A stretch of DNA of 64,000 bases, taken from positions 1-64,000 of the forward strand of contig NZ_JAHKRM010000002.1 in NCBI RefSeq assembly GCF_019396345.1, in the 5' to 3' direction. Position numbers and translations under genes: made by a program. How positions within the stretch are numbered: position 1 is the stretch's first letter; each line of letters starts with the position of its first letter. The notes beneath the pieces were generated by a model, which ran no database searches, was not told the DNA's origin, and worked only from the letters and a program-made list of their open reading frames with translations. Below are positions 14,201 through 23,402 of this stretch, piece by piece. Source of the stretch: Nonomuraea guangzhouensis (GTDB taxonomy: Bacteria; Actinomycetota; Actinomycetes; Streptosporangiales; Streptosporangiaceae).

Positions 14201-17200
14201 TCGCGCGACCAGCCGTCCCAGAGCAGGAAGTGCGCGGTCAGCAGCAGCCGGTCCCGGCCGCCTGGAAGGTGTACGACGGTCAGCCGGGCCAGGGGCGGCC
14301 GGGTGAGGTCGAACGGTTCCTCCCGGTCGGAGCGCATCAGCTCCGCGAGAGCGTCGCCGGAGCCGGTGGACAGGTCCACGACCGCGACCTCGGCCGGGAC
14401 CTCGGCGCCGATGTACTGCACGACGCCGGGGACGCCGTCGCCGGTGAACCCGGCGCGCAGGGTGGGATGGCGTCGCAGCAGCGCCGCGAACGCCGTGGTC
14501 ATGGCCTCGACGTCGAGACGGCGGTCGAAGTCGAACACGTTCTGCGCGATGTAGGTGCCGGCGCCTTCGGAGAAGGCCGCCTGGTAGTAGACGCCCTCCT
14601 GGAGGGGCGAGACCGCCCAGATGTCGGCCACCGGAACCGGGCTGACCGCAACGACGTGGTCGATCTCCACCTGGGTCAGCTCCACGGTCGTCAGCTCGGC
14701 GGGTCGCAGCCGCGGCGCCGGCTCGGTGGGGGGCGCCGGTTCGCCGTCTGCCAGGTGGGCTTCGATGGCGGAGGGGGTATGCATGCGGAAGATGTCCTCG
14801 GTGGTCAGTTCGATCCCGTCCTTGGCGAGCAGGCTGACGACGCGGATGGCCTGGATGCTGTCGCCTCCGGCCGTGAAGAAGTCGTCGTGGACGCCGATGC
14901 CGTGGCTTCCGTCGCTGCTGTCGCTTTTGTCGCGGCCGAGCACTGTGGCGAAGTGGGCGCAGATCAGCGCCTCTCTTGGAGTGCGCGGGCGTCCGCTGCC
15001 GGTGATCGGCTCGGGGGCGGGGAGTGCCCGGCGGTCTCGTTTGCCGTTGGGGAGCGTCGGCAGGTGGTCCAGGATGGTTATCGTGGCGGGGATCAGGTAG
15101 GGGGGTAGTTCGGCGCGTAGTGTCGCGCGGAGGACGTTGGGGTCGATCTCGTCTCCGGGGGCGGCCACCACGTAGGCGTGCAGGGAGCGCGTGCCACCGG
15201 TGTCTCCGCCCGTGACGCGTACGGCGACCACGGCGTCGGCCACACCGGCGCGGCGCAGCAGAGCGGCCTCCAGTTCGCCCGGCTCCACGCGGTGGCCGTT
15301 GATCTTCACCTGGTCGTCGGCCCGGCCGAGGAACTCGACCCGCCCGTCGGCCGTCCACCGGCCGAGGTCGCCGGTGCGGTAGAGCCGGGCGCCGTCGGTG
15401 TACGGGTCGGCCACGAATCGGGTGGCCGTCGCACCGCCCTGGCCGAGGTAGCCGAGGGCGAGCTGGGCGCCACCGACGTAGATCTCCCCGACCGCGCCGG
15501 GCGGGACGAGGTCAAGGGCGGCATCCAGCAGATGGATCCGCGCCCCGGGCACCGGCGTGCCCAACGTCACCGGCCCCTCCGCGTCCACCACCTCACCCTG
15601 CAACACGTCACCCGTCACCTCCGACGACCCGTAGGAGTTGACGATCCGGGCACCGGGGGACGCCTGCCGGAGCGCGTTCACGCAGGCCTGGTCCAGCGGT
15701 TCCCCGCTGCAGATCCAGCGGCTGAGCGTCGCGAGCCGTTCCGGTTCCGTGTCCGCCAGCGCGCCGGCCAGACTGGGCACGGCGAGCAACTGGGTGGCCC
15801 CGGACCGCTCGACGAGCCCGGCCAGCGCGGCGCCGTCGGTGGCCTGCGTGGCGTCGGCGATGACCGTCGTCGCCCCCGCGACCAGGCCGCCGAGCAGTTC
15901 CGTGGTGCCGTCGATGAAGCTCAGCGAGCTCTTCGCCACCCGGACATCGGCCGCCCACTCCCGCGCGGCCCAGCCCAGCCGATTGGCAAGCGCCTCCTGC
16001 GTCCCGACGACCGCCTTCGGCCGCCCCGTCGAGCCGGAGGTGTAAACAACCGACACCGCGTCCTGCGGACCCGTCACCGTCTCGAACGGCACCGCATCCA
16101 GCGGGCCTGTTCTTGTTCCGTCGCCGGTAGCGTCCGTGTCGGCCGCCGCTCGTACGGTGAGCGTCGGCAGGTCGTGTGGCGGCAGCGACCTGGCGCTCGC
16201 GTCGTCGGTGAGCACGCACACCGGCCGCGCGTCCCCGAGCATGAACTCGATCCGGGCCGCCGGATAACCGGGATCGACCGGCAGGTAGGCGGCCCCGGAA
16301 CGCATGACGGCGAGCAGGGCCACGGCCATGTCCGCCGAGCGGCTCGTCGCCACCGCGACGATGTCGCCACGGCGCACCCCCGCCCGGGTCAGCGCCCGGC
16401 TCACCCGTCCGGCGCGATCGTCCAGCTCGGCGTAGGTGAGCGCGAGGTCGCCGCAGACGACGGCCGTACGCGCCGGGTGCCGGGCCACCTGACCCGCGAA
16501 CAGGTCCACCACCGTGGTACCGGACCGCCGCATCGGGGCACCGGAACCGGCGGCCATCAGCCACTCGCGCTCCTCCCCGGTCACCAACTGGACCAGTTCG
16601 CAGGACTGCTCGGCGTTCTCGGCGATGGCGGCCAGCACCATCTCGTACTGGCGGGCCAGCCGGGTCGCGGCACTCGTACCGACCACCCGCCGATCGTGGG
16701 TCAGCGTGACGGCGATCCGCGCGCCCGGCTTGGCCATCAGCGTCACCGGGTAGTGCGGCGCCTCGACCGTGTGCACAGCGGCGATCTGGATCTCGCCTGC
16801 CGGGGTGGGGGGCGCCGGGTAGTTCTCGATGACCACGAGGGTGTCGAACAGCTCAGGCACACCCAGCCGCCGCTGCAACCGGGCCAGCGAGACGTGCTCG
16901 TGCTCCACCACCTCGCGCCGGTCGCGGGCGAAGCGGCGTACCACGGTGGCGAGCGACTCGGCGGGACTCCACCGTACCCGCGCCGGAACCGTGTTGATCA
17001 GCAGACCGACCATGGAGTCGATACCCGCGACGTCGGCGGCCCCACGCCCGGAGACGGTCGAACCGAACGTCACGTCGAAACGACCTGCCAGCCGTCCGAC
17101 GAGAATGCCCCAAGCGGCGCCGATGACCGCCCCGACCGTCAGCCCATGTTCCCGAGCCCACGCGCTCACCCGGTCGCTGACCTCCTCGGACAGCTCCCGA

Positions 17201-20200
17201 TCGACCCGCCCGAACCCACCGCCGACCTGCCCGCCGACCTCCTTGGGAACGCCAAGCGCATCGGCGAGCCTGGTCGGCTCGTGTACGTCCGCCAGGGCGT
17301 CCGCCCACGCCTCGGTCGCCACGTCGGGGTCCTGTGCCGCCAGCATCCGCAGGAACTCCCGATAATGCGGCGGTGCGGGCAGCGCCTCGGCCCGTCCCCC
17401 GGCCTCGTAGAGCGCCAGCAGGTCGCGTAGGAGCAGCGGCACCGACCAGCCGTCGGCGAGGATGTGGTGCACGGTGTGGATCAGCACATGCCGCCGCTCA
17501 CCGAGCCTGAGCAGCGCGTACCTCATGGATGGGGGCCGCCCCAGGTCGAACGGCAAGGACCGCTCCGTCTCCGCGACGGCGGCCACCCGCGAGGCGACAC
17601 CCTCCGCGCCGAACCCGCTGAAATCGCCCACCCGCAGAGCCGCACCCTCAGAGCCAAGCGCGCTGAGCTCCTCCACCTGCGGGACCGTGCCATCGGCGCC
17701 GAACCCGCTGAGATCCTCCACCCGCCACGGCACCGGCGGACGGTCCGCGATCACGGACACGACCTGCCCGTCGCCGACGGTACGGAACGCCGCGCCCAGG
17801 TTGGGGTACCTGTCGATCAGCCGGTCCGCGGCCAGCCGTAACCGGTCGCCGTCCAGCGGGCCGGTCAGCTCGATGATCTGCTGGACGACGTACGGGTCGG
17901 TGTCGCGGGCGAAGGTGGCATGGAAGTAGAGGCCGGTCTGCAGCGGTGACAGGGGAAGCACCTCGCGGAGTTCCGGTGCCGCGGCCTCGATGGCGGCCAC
18001 GTCGCCCGGCTCCAGGGCGACAAGGGGGAAGTCCGACGGGGTGTGCCCGGCGACCGTCTCGCTCGTGGCGATGCCGGTGAGCACCTGGGTCCACAGCTCG
18101 GCCAGCGCCCGCACCCGGCCGCCGTCGAGCACACCACCGGGCCAGCTGAACCTCGTCTCCAGCACCGGCCCGTCGGCCATGTCCACGGCGACCGAGTTGA
18201 TCTCCAGCACGCGCGGCAGCGGCATGCGCGGGTCACGCCGCTCGACGACGATCTCACCCCCACCACGACCACTACCACCGCCGTCGCCGACGGCCGTCCA
18301 CTCCTCGGTGGACCCGGCCGCGAACCGCCCGAGGTAGTGGAACAGCACCTGCGGCGCGACAGCCAGGTCAGGGCGTGGCTCGCCGCCGAGATAACGCGAG
18401 GCACCGTAGCTGAGCCCCCGCCGGGGCACAGCCCGGAGTTGCTCCTTGACCGCCTTCACCGCGTCTCCGAGCGCGGCATCGCCCGGTCCCGGATCGAGTA
18501 CGGCGGGGAAGAGCGTGGTGAACCAGCCGAAGGTACGGGAGAGGTCGACGTCCCCCGCGCCGACGGCGTCTTCCTCCCGGCCGTGTCCCTCCAGCTCCAG
18601 CAGTACCTCGGACCCCGCGTCGGGGCAGTGGCCGGCCCGCCACCGGCCCAGGGCGATCGCCGCCGCCGCGACCAGGACGTCGTTCACGCCACCGTGAATG
18701 GCCGCGGGCACCGCGCCGAGCAAGCGGGCGGCAACGGGCGACGGGAGCGCGACCGTCAGCGACTCCTCGGCCGCCACCACGTCGCGGCGCGAGTCCAGCG
18801 GCCGCTCCCCCAGCATCGGGTCAGGGGTGGCCGCCGCCCGCAGCCAGTACGCCTCGTCGGCGGCGAACGCGCCCGCGCGGGTACGGTCGCGCAGCAACGT
18901 CGCCCACTGCCTGAACGACGTGGGTACGCCGGGCAGCGACACCGCCCGCCCGTCACGAACCGCCGCCCACGCCTGGCCGAGGTCCTCCAGGAGCACCCGG
19001 AGCGACACCCCGTCCACGATCACGTGGTGGATCACCACCACGAGCCGGCCCTGCGCGTGCGTCCCGGCGTCCAGCCACACCAGCTCGATCATCCGGCCAC
19101 CGGCCGGGTCAAGCCGTCGCGCCGCCGCCGTGATCTCCCTGGCGGCGACTGCCTCCATCGCCGCAGCGATCTCCCGCCCGGTGACGGTCTCCGCCACCTC
19201 CGAGACTTCCCGCCCGACGACTACCTCCGTCGCGCCGTCGCCGGTGGTCATGTCTACGCGGGTGATCACCTGGGCCGGTCGTGGCGAGCCCACCGGCTGG
19301 ATCGACAGGGTCCAGGGGGCCGTGCCGTCGATCCGTGCCCGCAGCAGGTCGTGGGTGGCGAGTACGGCGTCGACGACGCGTTCGAGCTGGTCGGCGGTCA
19401 TACCGGCAGGCGTGTGTACCGTCATCGACTGGATGAACCCATCCATCGACGGGCCGGTTGCCTGGAGCCATTCGGTGATCGGGGTCGGGGGCACCTCGCC
19501 GACCGCGCCGGTGGCGGGGCCGGCGGTCGTGGTGACCTCGGTCACCGTGGCCGCCAGCGCCGCCGGGGTGGGATGGGCGAACAGGTCGCGCGCCCGCACC
19601 ACGAGTCCCGCGTGCCGCGCCTGCCGGACCACGCCGATCGCGACGATGCTGTCACCGCCCAAAGCGAAGAAGTCCTCCTCCGCCCCCACCTCCTCGACGC
19701 CGAGGACCCGCGCGAAGATCTCGCACAGGGCGCGTTCCCGAGCGGTCCCCGACTCGAGCGTGCGCGCCTGTCCGGCCGGTTCCGGCAATCCGCGGTCCGC
19801 CGACAGAGCCCGGCGGTCCACCTGCGGCTCCAGCAGAGCACCACCACCCACCTGCGGCTCCGGCAGGACGTGGCCGTCCCCCTTCGAGGCCGGCAGAGGG
19901 CGGCGGCGTGCTTGGGGTTCCGGGAGTGCGCGGCGGTCCACCTTGCCGTTGGCGGTGAGCGGGAAGCGGTCCAGGACGACGAAGGCGCTCGGCACCATGT
20001 ACTCGGGCAGCCGGTCGGCGCACCAGCTCCGTAGTTCCGTGGCGGGGAGATCGTCGTGGGAGGTCACGTACCCGATGAGGTGTCGCGCGCCCGCCGCGTT
20101 CGTGCCCACAGTGACGGTCGCCTGGCGGACCCGAGGGTGCGTGGCGAGCGCCGCTTCCACCTCCTCCGGCTCCAGCCGCATGCCGCGGATCTTCACCTGG

Positions 20201-21489
20201 TTGTCCGCCCGCCCCACGAACTCCAGCGAGCCGTCGGCGTTCCAGCGCGCGAGGTCGCCGGTGCGGTACATCCGGGACCCGCCGTCACCGAACGGGTTGG
20301 CCACGAAACGGGAGCCGGTCAGCGCGGGGGCGTTGATGTACCCGCGCCCGAGCAGGAACCCCGCCGCGTACAACTCGCCGACCTCGCCCACCGGCAGCGG
20401 CTCCAGCCGGTCGTCGAGCACGTAGAGCTGGGTGTGCGGGTTCGGGCGGCCGATCGAGGTCGCGATGCGTTCGGCGGTGTCGCGGTAGATGACGTGTGAG
20501 ACGCCGATGGTCGCCTCGGCCGGGCCGTACCCGTGGTAGAGGGTCGTGGACAGCCGGCTCCGGAACCGGTCGAACAGCTCGGGGGTGAGCACCTCGCCCC
20601 CGCACCAGACGTGCTTCAGCCCGGACAGCAGCGAGGTCCCGTGGGCCATCTCAAGGAGAGTGTCGAGCATCGACGACACCAGGTAGACGAACGTCACGCG
20701 TTCCCGCGCGATCAGGTCGAGCAGGTACTGGGGATCGCGTTCGCCGCCGGGCTCGGCGACCACCACGTAGCCGCCGGAGACGAGCGGAAGCAGGATCTCG
20801 TTGACCGAGATGTCGAACGACAGCGGCGCCTTGAACAACGACGCGTCGCCCGGCCCGAACCCGAGGATCTCTTCGACCTGCCACAGCAGCCGGGTGCTGA
20901 TCGCCTCGTGCCGGATCATCGCGCCCTTGGGCTTGCCCGTGGAGCCGGAGGTGAACATCACGTACGCCAGCCGTCCCCCGCTGATGGGCGGCAGCGACGG
21001 CGGCTCGGCCGGCTCGTCGCCGTAACGCCAGGTGCCGAGGTCCACCTCGACGACGGAGTCACCGGTCTCCGTGCCGGGGGCGGCGATGACCAGGCCAGCG
21101 CCCGCCTCGGCCCGTACCTTGGCGCGGCGGTCCGCCGGCCAGGACGGCTCGACCGGCACGAAGGCGCCGCCCGCGACCATGACCGCGAGCACGGCGACGA
21201 CCAGTTCGGCGGAGCGGGGGGTGGAGACGGCGACGACGTCTTCCGCCCGCAGGCCGCGCCCGCGTAGGTGGCGCGCGAGCTGGAAGACGTGTGTGCCCAG
21301 CTCGGCGTACGTCAGGCGGGCGCCGGGTGCCACGACCGCGAGGGCCTGCGGGGTCCGGCGTACCTGCGCGGTGAACAGGTCGGCGACCGTGGTGATCGTC
21401 TCGGGTGTGGTCGCGTTGTTCCACCTGCGCAATGCCGCAAGTCGCTCCGCGATGCCGTCCGGATGTCCTGGTTTCACGGTATTCGCCAC
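1..21489 (-). CDS. Giant non-ribosomal peptide synthetase for a hydroxamate siderophore (3' end beyond window)
   Basis: This is one uninterrupted frame of at least 7163 codons, from GTG at 21489 to the window edge; carrier-domain motifs at 19650, 14860, 11568, 7047 and 2349 all share that frame. The domain order is A-T-E, C-A-T, C-A-T-E, C-A-T-E, C-A-T, C-A(partial). Specificity residues read by hand give fhOrn, a beta-amino acid, hOrn, Thr, hOrn and probably Gly. With the E domains this predicts D-fhOrn, beta-Ala, D-hOrn, D-(allo)Thr, L-hOrn, which is the exochelin MS backbone. In Mycobacterium smegmatis that work is split between FxbB and FxbC; here it is fused. The start lies 5 bp after the exporter stop and has no clear Shine-Dalgarno; a second in-frame GTG is codon 5. 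An iron box lies directly upstream. The C-terminus, including any thioesterase, is not visible. Confidence 0.95.
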   Translation of the reverse strand, partial: MANTVKPGHPDGIAERLAALRRWNNATTPETITTVADLFTAQVRRTPQALAVVAPGARLTYAELGTHVFQLARHLRGRGLRAEDVVAVSTPRSAELVVAVLAVMVAGGAFVPVEPSWPADRRAKVRAEAGAGLVIAAPGTETGDSVVEVDLGTWRYGDEPAEPPSLPPISGGRLAYVMFTSGSTGKPKGAMIRHEAISTRLLWQVEEILGFGPGDASLFKAPLSFDISVNEILLPLVSGGYVVVAEPGGERDPQYLLDLIARERVTFVYLVSSMLDTLLEMAHGTSLLSGLKHVWCGGEVLTPELFDRFRSRLSTTLYHGYGPAEATIGVSHVIYRDTAERIATSIGRPNPHTQLYVLDDRLEPLPVGEVGELYAAGFLLGRGYINAPALTGSRFVANPFGDGGSRMYRTGDLARWNADGSLEFVGRADNQVKIRGMRLEPEEVEAALATHPRVRQATVTVGTNAAGARHLIGYVTSHDDLPATELRSWCADRLPEYMVPSAFVVLDRFPLTANGKVDRRALPEPQARRRPLPASKGDGHVLPEPQVGGGALLEPQVDRRALSADRGLPEPAGQARTLESGTARERALCEIFARVLGVEEVGAEEDFFALGGDSIVAIGVVRQARHAGLVVRARDLFAHPTPAALAATVTEVTTTAGPATGAVGEVPPTPITEWLQATGPSMDGFIQSMTVHTPAGMTADQLERVVDAVLATHDLLRARIDGTAPWTLSIQPVGSPRPAQVITRVDMTTGDGATEVVVGREVSEVAETVTGREIAAAMEAVAAREITAAARRLDPAGGRMIELVWLDAGTHAQGRLVVVIHHVIVDGVSLRVLLEDLGQAWAAVRDGRAVSLPGVPTSFRQWATLLRDRTRAGAFAADEAYWLRAAATPDPMLGERPLDSRRDVVAAEESLTVALPSPVAARLLGAVPAAIHGGVNDVLVAAAAIALGRWRAGHCPDAGSEVLLELEGHGREEDAVGAGDVDLSRTFGWFTTLFPAVLDPGPGDAALGDAVKAVKEQLRAVPRRGLSYGASRYLGGEPRPDLAVAPQVLFHYLGRFAAGSTEEWTAVGDGGGSGRGGGEIVVERRDPRMPLPRVLEINSVAVDMADGPVLETRFSWPGGVLDGGRVRALAELWTQVLTGIATSETVAGHTPSDFPLVALEPGDVAAIEAAAPELREVLPLSPLQTGLYFHATFARDTDPYVVQQIIELTGPLDGDRLRLAADRLIDRYPNLGAAFRTVGDGQVVSVIADRPPVPWRVEDLSGFGADGTVPQVEELSALGSEGAALRVGDFSGFGAEGVASRVAAVAETERSLPFDLGRPPSMRYALLRLGERRHVLIHTVHHILADGWSVPLLLRDLLALYEAGGRAEALPAPPHYREFLRMLAAQDPDVATEAWADALADVHEPTRLADALGVPKEVGGQVGGGFGRVDRELSEEVSDRVSAWAREHGLTVGAVIGAAWGILVGRLAGRFDVTFGSTVSGRGAADVAGIDSMVGLLINTVPARVRWSPAESLATVVRRFARDRREVVEHEHVSLARLQRRLGVPELFDTLVVIENYPAPPTPAGEIQIAAVHTVEAPHYPVTLMAKPGARIAVTLTHDRRVVGTSAATRLARQYEMVLAAIAENAEQSCELVQLVTGEEREWLMAAGSGAPMRRSGTTVVDLFAGQVARHPARTAVVCGDLALTYAELDDRAGRVSRALTRAGVRRGDIVAVATSRSADMAVALLAVMRSGAAYLPVDPGYPAARIEFMLGDARPVCVLTDDASARSLPPHDLPTLTVRAAADTDATGDGTRTGPLDAVPFETVTGPQDAVSVVYTSGSTGRPKAVVGTQEALANRLGWAAREWAADVRVAKSSLSFIDGTTELLGGLVAGATTVIADATQATDGAALAGLVERSGATQLLAVPSLAGALADTEPERLATLSRWICSGEPLDQACVNALRQASPGARIVNSYGSSEVTGDVLQGEVVDAEGPVTLGTPVPGARIHLLDAALDLVPPGAVGEIYVGGAQLALGYLGQGGATATRFVADPYTDGARLYRTGDLGRWTADGRVEFLGRADDQVKINGHRVEPGELEAALLRRAGVADAVVAVRVTGGDTGGTRSLHAYVVAAPGDEIDPNVLRATLRAELPPYLIPATITILDHLPTLPNGKRDRRALPAPEPITGSGRPRTPREALICAHFATVLGRDKSDSSDGSHGIGVHDDFFTAGGDSIQAIRVVSLLAKDGIELTTEDIFRMHTPSAIEAHLADGEPAPPTEPAPRLRPAELTTVELTQVEIDHVVAVSPVPVADIWAVSPLQEGVYYQAAFSEGAGTYIAQNVFDFDRRLDVEAMTTAFAALLRRHPTLRAGFTGDGVPGVVQYIGAEVPAEVAVVDLSTGSGDALAELMRSDREEPFDLTRPPLARLTVVHLPGGRDRLLLTAHFLLWDGWSRELVLRELFALYDSRGQRGALPPERAGAAFTDHLAWIAARDRDASTAAWAAALADVSEPTILVPEAAGREPIPSERVLAALPAEVTTRLGEQARRGGVTLNSLLTAALGLLLGYETGRTDVVFGTTVAGRPTQLPGIEDVIGLFLNTVPARVAAAPELTVIELARRAQEDRIRLAPHEYLGLGDIQRAAGQEQLFDTLYVLQNFLSDTTFTELEREQGIVGVEYVDTTHYPFTWVLTPGANLRIKLEYRPDVVAEQDARRLVRRFKRLLESLAGGLEVQAGALDPLLDEEHAELAGQWAATEHPIGSATIADLLAERAKGCPDEVAVVFGELSLTYAELDGRINRRARQLLSKGAGPGRIVALGLPRGVEMVVALFAVLRTGAAYLPLDLDHPVNRLADMLDDARPVLLVCADAATPLAEAQRRLGGECLVPDDVPADVPDDTLPAHPLSDAELGAFAATVPGRLEHPAYVIYTSGSTGRPKGVITPYRGLTNMQLNHRAEIFDPVVARARSTGRDRLRIAHTVSFSFDMSWEELLWLVEGHEVHICDEELRRDAAALAAYCRANRIDVINVTPTYAHHLFEEGLLDWDGHPPRLVLLGGEAVSEAVWNRLSEPGGAEGYNLYGPTEYTINTLGAGTADSATPTVGRPIWNTRAYVLDAWLRPVHPGVLGELYVAGAGLAHGYLHAPDLTASRFVADPFVPGGRMYRTGDLVRQRQDGNLDFLGRVDDQVKIRGYRVELGEVESALTALPQVRQAAVIARTDSAVTGLKKLVAYVVPAEGAAQAALVADQAALVAELRAALAERLPGYMVPALYGVVGELPLTVNGKLDIAALPEPVAPVSGGNGPRDDRERTLCAIYAEVLGLPEAGIDDDFFALGGDSISSIAVTGRARKAGLHLTPRDVFRRRTVRALAAAAPQARPSGPRDSGEGTVALTPMLAETMRAGTPLERFYQSMILRTPAGMTHAQLERVLQAVGERHDLLRARLDRDGAAWVLSVPPPEAFRAADALTRVAGSADVEEVTGPAADGLDPERGVMLRAVWFANEAESEPGRLLLVIHHLVIDGVSWRVLADDLARAWAEVRAGREPVPDEVPTSFRTWSKLVEEATERGTFRDELDHWRAVLATEDPRLGTRPLDPAIDTAATVESLTVSLPAEVSTALLSAVPAAMHGGVNDVLLTGFAAALAEWRRGGKSAVVLSLESHGRDALDNVDLSRTVGWFTAIYPVRLDPGPLPWAQVTEAGPALAAAAKRVKEQLRAVPRQGLGYGILRYLDGEADLRGEPPQILFNYLGRFAADEGGDWAAAGALREGVHPSNPAMGLEINALAQDGRAGTVFSATLSWPSGVMTADEVGRLAELWMAALTALTRCAELAGRTPSDFPLVELTQGDVDRLAPSGVRDVLPLLPLQQGMYFHASFAEDHTDTYVVQQVAELSGPVDPAALRRAVEAVVHRHDALRACFRELADGRVVQVIADAVDVPWREVDLTGGDLDDRLAEVTAAELAEPFDLAAAPLLRYALVSLSRTDHRLVETMHHILADGWSYPLMFGDVIESYERGRAGAGYELPAPAVTFRDHVEAVAALDRAHARGVWARALSGIDSATRLFGAVEKVSRHDSVHVALPAERTAALVEAAREQGVTLSTFVHGAWGLLLGRLLGQERVVFGSTVSGRGGELPGVESIVGLLINTIPVPMSWQPGDTLREVLARLQEQQTDLLDVQQVGLGELAAVAGVREFFDTMVVVENFPTVRDGGRAGLSVRGFTGTDSPHYPVSLVAYPGERLTLEIKYDVELVGERAARRLLDQVERVLDQLVTAPDLPVSALSSGTAVARVEDGATLAGAYAAAPVQPDSIAVTSGSASLTHAELDAAANRLARALIAGGVRPESRVAVALPRSADLVVALLAIVKAGGCYVPLDIGAPAGRLDYILADSNPVCLLTDSATLGSLPPATVPVMLLDDPDVVAGHSTAPPVSLSADNAAYVIYTSGSTGRPKGVTVTHRNVLSLFAAAEELFEFGPDDVWTMFHSYAFDFSVWELWGALLYGGRLVVVAHDVARDPRRFLDLLERERVTVLNQTPSAFYPLIEAERGRPGELALRYVIFGGEALDLARLAPWYHRRAPLLVNMYGITETCVHVSFRALTSDDANGDSVIGGPLPGLGVHVLDHGLQPVPPGVTGEIYVAGDQLARGYLDRPGLTASRFVADPFVSGGRLYRTGDLARWTPDGDLVYLGRSDQQVKVRGYRIELGEIESALLTLDGVVNAAVTVREDEPGRRRLVAYLVARAGVRVGAAEAHARLAERLPGYMIPAAFVSLDALPLTVNGKLDREALPVPPTARAAVVGELDREATLPVPAGAQVEVSSGGASPVVVLRALYAEVLRLDDVGPEDDFFVLGGDSIIAIQLVNLARRRSLRLSPRDVFVHRTPAALADAIGHSGADTGPGREPEEAASDGVGEVMLMPIVHRLAELGGRISRLNQSELLLTPPEATHEQVVTLIRALVRRHDALRLRLNRPSPLLWSLEARPAADVPEPAVTSVNAVGLDDDALRALVAAESDAAADRLDPDNGDVLRTVWFDRGPEQQGRLLLVAHHLVVDGVSWRILVDDLRQAWDAVSTGQHVRLEPVGTSLRAFARSITENATQAARLAEFDHWTTTLAPGGELDPATPTIGLTAGRTRDHVVRLPPEVTAPLLTTVSADVTDVLVAALHVAVSRWRVARGGDPAAPLVIDLERHGREEVADGDDLSRTVGWFTAIAPVRLPAVSGAATAVLGDVCQVLRAVPDGGLGYGQLRYCNARTAPALARLGTPQVLFNYLGRFPAGRSGDWDTAPETEALRVHPDPDLGTPYLLEINVACHDTAAGPELHAVFTYADGGLGADDVDALGDAWAAAARELAAAPPDHGHERGADHPARPGSLSDSTVLTHPTLTPDEVGRVLAAAPVAVQDIWPLSPLQEGLYFQAGYAGDADVYVAQNAFDFAGRLDVEALRHAYATVLDRHAAMRLGFTAEGTTRPVALVGTGLDSSVDVVDLSDQDDDHRLRALMEADRRRPFELARPPLCRLTVVRLPGGRDRLLLTYHLLLWDGWSRELVLRELFGEYALARDGHPAQRPDAETAAGRAAATFTDYLAWLARQDVDASARAWGRALAGLEEPTILFPEAAGTAPVLATSLSFRLSREQTGRVAERARRGGVTLNAMLSTALAMVLSHASGRQEAVFGTTVAGRPTELDGIDSVIGVFLNTVPVHVRLTPGEPMLEVMRRVQSDRVEMMPHEYLGLGDIQRAAGRDQLFDSLYVLQNFLDDDTFTDLEEEHGIVGVESVDATHYPLTWVATPGARLAVRLEFRADVVAPERARALLSRLEQVLLHLSEQPAATVADVPVLLPYELAELAAGWDAVSHPIGAETIAELMAAQARRTPDATALTSGPRTLTYAELDARVNQLARLLLDRGAGPERIIALAVPRSVDMVAALFAVLRTGAAYLPLELDHPDDHLLAMLADAGPVLLVTTEAVAPRLASHPVPVLRLDGEAARIGSSEPIEDRELGEFAPGSPGRLDHPAYVIYTSGSTGRPKGVVTPYRGLTNMQLNHREAIFAPTIAAAGNRILTIAHTVSFSFDMSWEELLWLVEGHHVHICDEELRRDARALVAYCDRHRVDVVNVTPTYAQHLLDQGLLDGARYGGPPGSYRPALVLLGGEAVPQTLWTALREAEGVDGYNLYGPTEYTINTLGAGTEDSAGTTVGRPIWNTRGYVLDAALRPVPAGVPGELYISGAGLARGYLDRFGLTASRFVADPFVSGGRMYRTGDLVRARADGNLDFLGRTDDQVKIRGYRVEPAEVEAVVTALPGVHQSAVLAVPGPSGGKWLVAYVVPEEPGDGDSLLVAVHRELKSVLPGYMVPSAFAVVEALPLTINGKLDTAALPVARSLPSSSRAPVGEVERRLCELFGEVLGGGEPGDFAGFGAEDDFFDRGGHSLLAIQLFGLVRAALGVDLSLRDLFDTRTPARLATRLADRAGTTPPELVSRPRHERPPLSAAQERLWLLQQLDPTSTAYNYPLLVRLRGSVDHDALRAALGDVVARHEVLRTLVMVIGDQPVQDVLDPCPIEVAVVDCPAAETGNAVSAAVARPFDLAADPPLRVTLIQERDTGDSVLALILHHIAMDEWSDRPLLRDLDTAYAARQAGHAPRWEPLPVQYADYTLWQRELLGDPGNPAGRHATERTYWQERLRGLPDEIPLPADRPRQARDGRGSQARDVRRAGQVSAPLSPELIDPLRELGRGESASLFMVLHAALATLLHRLGAGTDVPIGSPTSGRADAVLNDLVGFFVNTVVLRADLSGSPSFTELLRRVRETDLAAFEHANVPFQQVVEVVNPVREPGRNPLFQVMIGFLHRQTGHDTALGLPTGDPPSYLSDPKVDLNFTFVDAGPRRPVDITLEYDAARFHDGTAQRLLDRLIVLLGELAVRPEQPVGRVPVLAAADLDDLSRWRSGGPVEPDDLPWDVRFSARAKAAPDADACVSGGRTMSYAELDAASSAFAAKLADLGAGPESLVGLALPRSADLLVAVLGVAKAGAAYLPLDPAFPAERLRFMIDDARPAVVVADGRSRELFSAMPDGTALIAFDDTRGRLRHAAPRDPDRRALRDPDSAAYVIYTSGSTGRPKGVVVTHRDLETFLAAVADAVPIGDSDRLLAVTTLSFDISVLELMAPLRAGGCVVMATEEQVRDPRLLAALAAAERVTVMQATPSLWSALAQSPGPRL
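2215..5439 (-). other. NRPS module 5: C-A-T, predicted L-N5-hydroxyornithine
   Basis: The A domain has the same code as module 3 (DMENLGLINK) and is nearly identical to it over long stretches, including the tract from [14 protein letters not shown] to [14 protein letters not shown]. The carrier motif is GGHSLL (serine at 2347-2349), the form usual before a C domain rather than an E domain. The C-domain motif is H-L-L-L-W-D-G (4996-5016, residues 5492-5498), again lacking the catalytic second histidine, as in module 3. No E domain follows, so L-hOrn is predicted. Confidence 0.8.
5440..10029 (-). other. NRPS module 4: C-A-T-E, predicted D-(allo-)threonine
   Basis: The A-domain specificity residues read DFWNIGMVHK, a standard threonine code. 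The C domain has HHILADG (near 9610-9630) and follows an E domain, as expected for a D-donor C domain. The carrier serine is at 7045-7047 (LGGDSIIAI). The module ends in an E domain with [11 protein letters not shown] (near 6450-6480), [17 protein letters not shown] and FNYLGRF. Epimerization of the alpha carbon of L-Thr would give D-allo-Thr, the residue found in exochelin MS. Confidence 0.85.
10030..14649 (-). other. NRPS module 3: C-A-T-E, predicted D-N5-hydroxyornithine
   Basis: The A-domain core reads FDMSWEEL, with later positions giving DMENLGLINK, which I recall as the N5-hydroxyornithine code of coelichelin module 3. The carrier serine is at 11566-11568. A complete E domain follows, with HHLVIDG near 11030, ESHGRD, SRTVGWF and FNYLGRF. 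The C-domain active-site motif is H-F-L-L-W-D-G (14212-14232, residues 2420-2426), so the canonical second, catalytic histidine is phenylalanine. Confidence 0.8.
14650..17989 (-). other. NRPS module 2: C-A-T, predicted beta-amino acid (beta-alanine) module
   Basis: The C domain has a canonical HHILADG active site (about 17445-17470) and follows an E domain, fitting a D-donor C domain. The A domain reads SFIDGTTEL where most have FDxSxxE, so the Asp at position 235 is replaced by Ile and an Asp sits at 236. My full reading is I-D-T-L-I-S-S-G-D-K, close to the VDWVISLADK code I recall for beta-alanine. The carrier serine is at 14857-14859. No epimerization domain follows, which fits achiral beta-alanine. 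The C domain carries a three-fold 15-residue repeat insertion at about 17590-17725. Confidence 0.72.
17990..21489 (-). other. NRPS module 1: A-T-E, predicted D-N5-formyl-N5-hydroxyornithine loading
   Basis: The protein begins directly with an adenylation domain (about residues 20-525) and has no upstream C domain, so it is an initiation module. The A3 core [10 protein letters not shown] lies near residue 180 and the A10 lysine (NGKVDRR) near 516. My manual alignment to GrsA gives the ten-residue code DINYWGGIGK, which I recall as the code of coelichelin synthetase module 1 for formyl-hydroxyornithine. The carrier serine is near residue 614 (LGGDSI). An epimerization domain follows, with HHVIVDG at 19009-19029, EGHGRE, and an [11 protein letters not shown] motif. 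The A-T linker (about 19800-19925) contains degenerate repeats of LPEPQ(A/V), apparently a lineage-specific expansion. Confidence 0.85.
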
Positions 21490-21494
21490 GTAAC

Positions 21495-21513
21495 TTAGGT
21501 TAGCCTAGCCTTA
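21495..21513 (-). promoter_or_regulatory. Iron box (IdeR/DmdR type) overlapping the exporter 3' end, upstream of the NRPS
   Basis: The plus-strand sequence TTAGGTTAGCCTAGCCTTA matches the consensus TTAGGTTAGGCTAACCTAA at 16 of 19 positions. It lies 5 bp upstream of the NRPS GTG start and encodes the last residues and stop codon of the ABC exporter. Iron-dependent repression of a separate NRPS transcript is inferred. Confidence 0.75.
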
Positions 21514-23402
21514 CTTGATGGGGAAGTGGGTGTACGCGTCTCCCAGGCCCGCCACAGTTCGGCGTACCGGCCGCCGGCGGCGACCAGCTCGTGGTGCGGC
21601 CCTTCCTCGATGACCCGGCCATGTTCGAGGACGATCACCCGGTCGGCCGAGGCCGCCTGGGTGAGGCGGTGGGCGACGATCAGGGTGGTCCGTCCCCGGG
21701 TCGCCGCGGCGGCGGATGCCTCGATGTCACGGGCGCCCAGGCTGCCCGCCTCCGCCGTGGCCTCGTCCAGGACGGCGATCGCCGGATCCGCGAGGACCAG
21801 CCGGGCGAGGGCGAGCTGCTGGGCCTGGGCCGCGGTGAGCTCGTGACCGCCTTCGCCGACCACGGTGTCGAGGCCGTCGGGCAGGCCCTGGGCCCAGTCG
21901 AGGGCGCCGACGGTGGCAAGCGCCTCGGTGGCCTCGTCCGGGGAGGCTCCCGGCCGGGCCAGGCGCAGGTCCTCGATCAGCGGCCCGGCGAAGACGTGCG
22001 TCTCCTGGGTGACGATCGCCACGCGCGCACGCAGGTCGGCCGGAGCGAGCTCCGCCAGCGGCACGCCGCCGACGCGCGCCTCGCCGTGACCGGGGCGCAG
22101 GATCCCGGCCGCGATCGCCGCGAGGGTGGACTTGCCCGCCCCCGTCGATCCGACCAGCGCCACCCGCGCGCCCGCCGCGACCCGGACACTCACGCCATCG
22201 AGCACCTCGACCTGGCCGTCATAGCTGAAGCGCACACCGGACAGCTCCAACGAACCGTCCGTCGGCACCCGCGACCCACTGGACAGCCCCGGCAGGCGCT
22301 GCTCACCGGACAATTCCGGCGAGCCGTCCGCCGGTTCGAGCGGCTCCCGGTCCGGGCTGTAGCCGGTGGCCGGGCGCGGGGTCGGGGTGAGCTCGACCAC
22401 TCCGACGAGGCGGGCCAGGCTCGCGCCCGCCGCCTGTACCTCGTCGAAGGTGAACAGCAGCATCCCGATCGGGTTGAACAGGCGGTGGAAGAGGACCGCC
22501 GCCGCCGCGCTCTCGCCGACCGTGACCGACCCGCCGCGCACCAGCAGGAACCCGGCCACCAGGATCGCGGCCAGGCCGAAGAACTCCGCCCGGTTGACCC
22601 GCCCGACAAAACGGGTGAACAACGTGAAGACCGACACCGAGATGTCACGGGCCCGCCCGGAGGCGATCCCGATGTCGTGCAGGCGGGCCTGTTCCAGGCG
22701 GTAGGCGTGCACCGTACGGACGCCCTGCATGTTCTCGACCAGGAGCTGCGAGGAGTCCGCCACCGCCCGCCGCTCCCTGGCGTACTGGGGCGCCGCCCGC
22801 GGCAGGTACCACCGTAAAGCCAGCGCGTACAACGGAACCGCGACCGCGCCGGCCAGCCCCAGCCGCCAGTCGATCCCGGCCATCGCGGCGACGCTCAGGA
22901 CGCCCAGCAGGAACGCCGAGATCATCGTGGGGATCACGTCGGAGGCGGCCTTGCCGATCGACGCCGCGTCCGTGCCCACCCGCGAGAGCAGGTCGCCCTT
23001 GCCGGTACGTTCGAGCGTCGTGGCCGGCAGGGTCAGTGCCCGGGCCACGGTCGCCTCCCGCAGCACCGCGAGGATCTGCCCGCACAACCGGCCGATCAGG
23101 TACGTGGCCAGGCCGGTGGTCACACCCCCGACCAGGGCGGCGACAGTGATCACGATGGTGATGGGCACGATCGCGGAGCCACCGGCGTGCTCCCGCACCC
23201 GGTCCACGAGCGCCCCCAGCGCGTACGCCGGCACCACGGAGGCGACCGCTCCCAGCAGGCCCACGAGCAGCGCGAAGGTGAGACTCGGCCACCTGCCGCG
23301 CAGCTCGCGCCACAGCCACGACCACGTCCGGCGCGCGCCGGCGATCGGCAGCAGCTCACGGTCAGGCGCGGCGGCGGTGTCGTCGCCGTCTGGTCGGGTC
23401 AT
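21495..23402 (-). CDS. ABC exporter half-transporter with intact ATPase residues (siderophore export)
   Basis: This 635-residue TMD-NBD protein is the second of two adjacent half-transporters and probably pairs with the product of 23399-25135 to export the siderophore, as CchG/CchI and ExiT are thought to do. The six-helix membrane domain occupies about residues 40-330. The NBD has an intact Walker A (GSTGAGKST, near 418), Walker B with catalytic Glu (AVLDEAT, near 545) and H-loop (VAHR, near 576). The signature motif is degenerate, LTAAQ instead of LSGGQ (near 521). The TMD-NBD linker holds imperfect SPELSGEQ / GSLELSG repeats. The ATG start overlaps the preceding stop as ATGA, and the stop lies 5 bp before the NRPS start. 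Confidence 0.88.
   Translation of the reverse strand: MTRPDGDDTAAAPDRELLPIAGARRTWSWLWRELRGRWPSLTFALLVGLLGAVASVVPAYALGALVDRVREHAGGSAIVPITIVITVAALVGGVTTGLATYLIGRLCGQILAVLREATVARALTLPATTLERTGKGDLLSRVGTDAASIGKAASDVIPTMISAFLLGVLSVAAMAGIDWRLGLAGAVAVPLYALALRWYLPRAAPQYARERRAVADSSQLLVENMQGVRTVHAYRLEQARLHDIGIASGRARDISVSVFTLFTRFVGRVNRAEFFGLAAILVAGFLLVRGGSVTVGESAAAAVLFHRLFNPIGMLLFTFDEVQAAGASLARLVGVVELTPTPRPATGYSPDREPLEPADGSPELSGEQRLPGLSSGSRVPTDGSLELSGVRFSYDGQVEVLDGVSVRVAAGARVALVGSTGAGKSTLAAIAAGILRPGHGEARVGGVPLAELAPADLRARVAIVTQETHVFAGPLIEDLRLARPGASPDEATEALATVGALDWAQGLPDGLDTVVGEGGHELTAAQAQQLALARLVLADPAIAVLDEATAEAGSLGARDIEASAAAATRGRTTLIVAHRLTQAASADRVIVLEHGRVIEEGPHHELVAAGGRYAELWRAWETRTPTSPSSKARLT

Noticed and set aside
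1624..15108. Very long plus-strand open frames opposite the NRPS (for example 1624-5502 and 8791-15108)
   Set aside because: They are Arg/Gly/Pro/His-rich mirror images of a high-GC coding strand with no recognisable domains; the minus strand encodes clear NRPS domains throughout in one frame.
1..21489. Possibility that the NRPS is several separate genes
   Set aside because: Carrier and adenylation motifs at widely spaced sites all fall in the same frame as GTG 21489, and no stop codon was met at any domain boundary examined.
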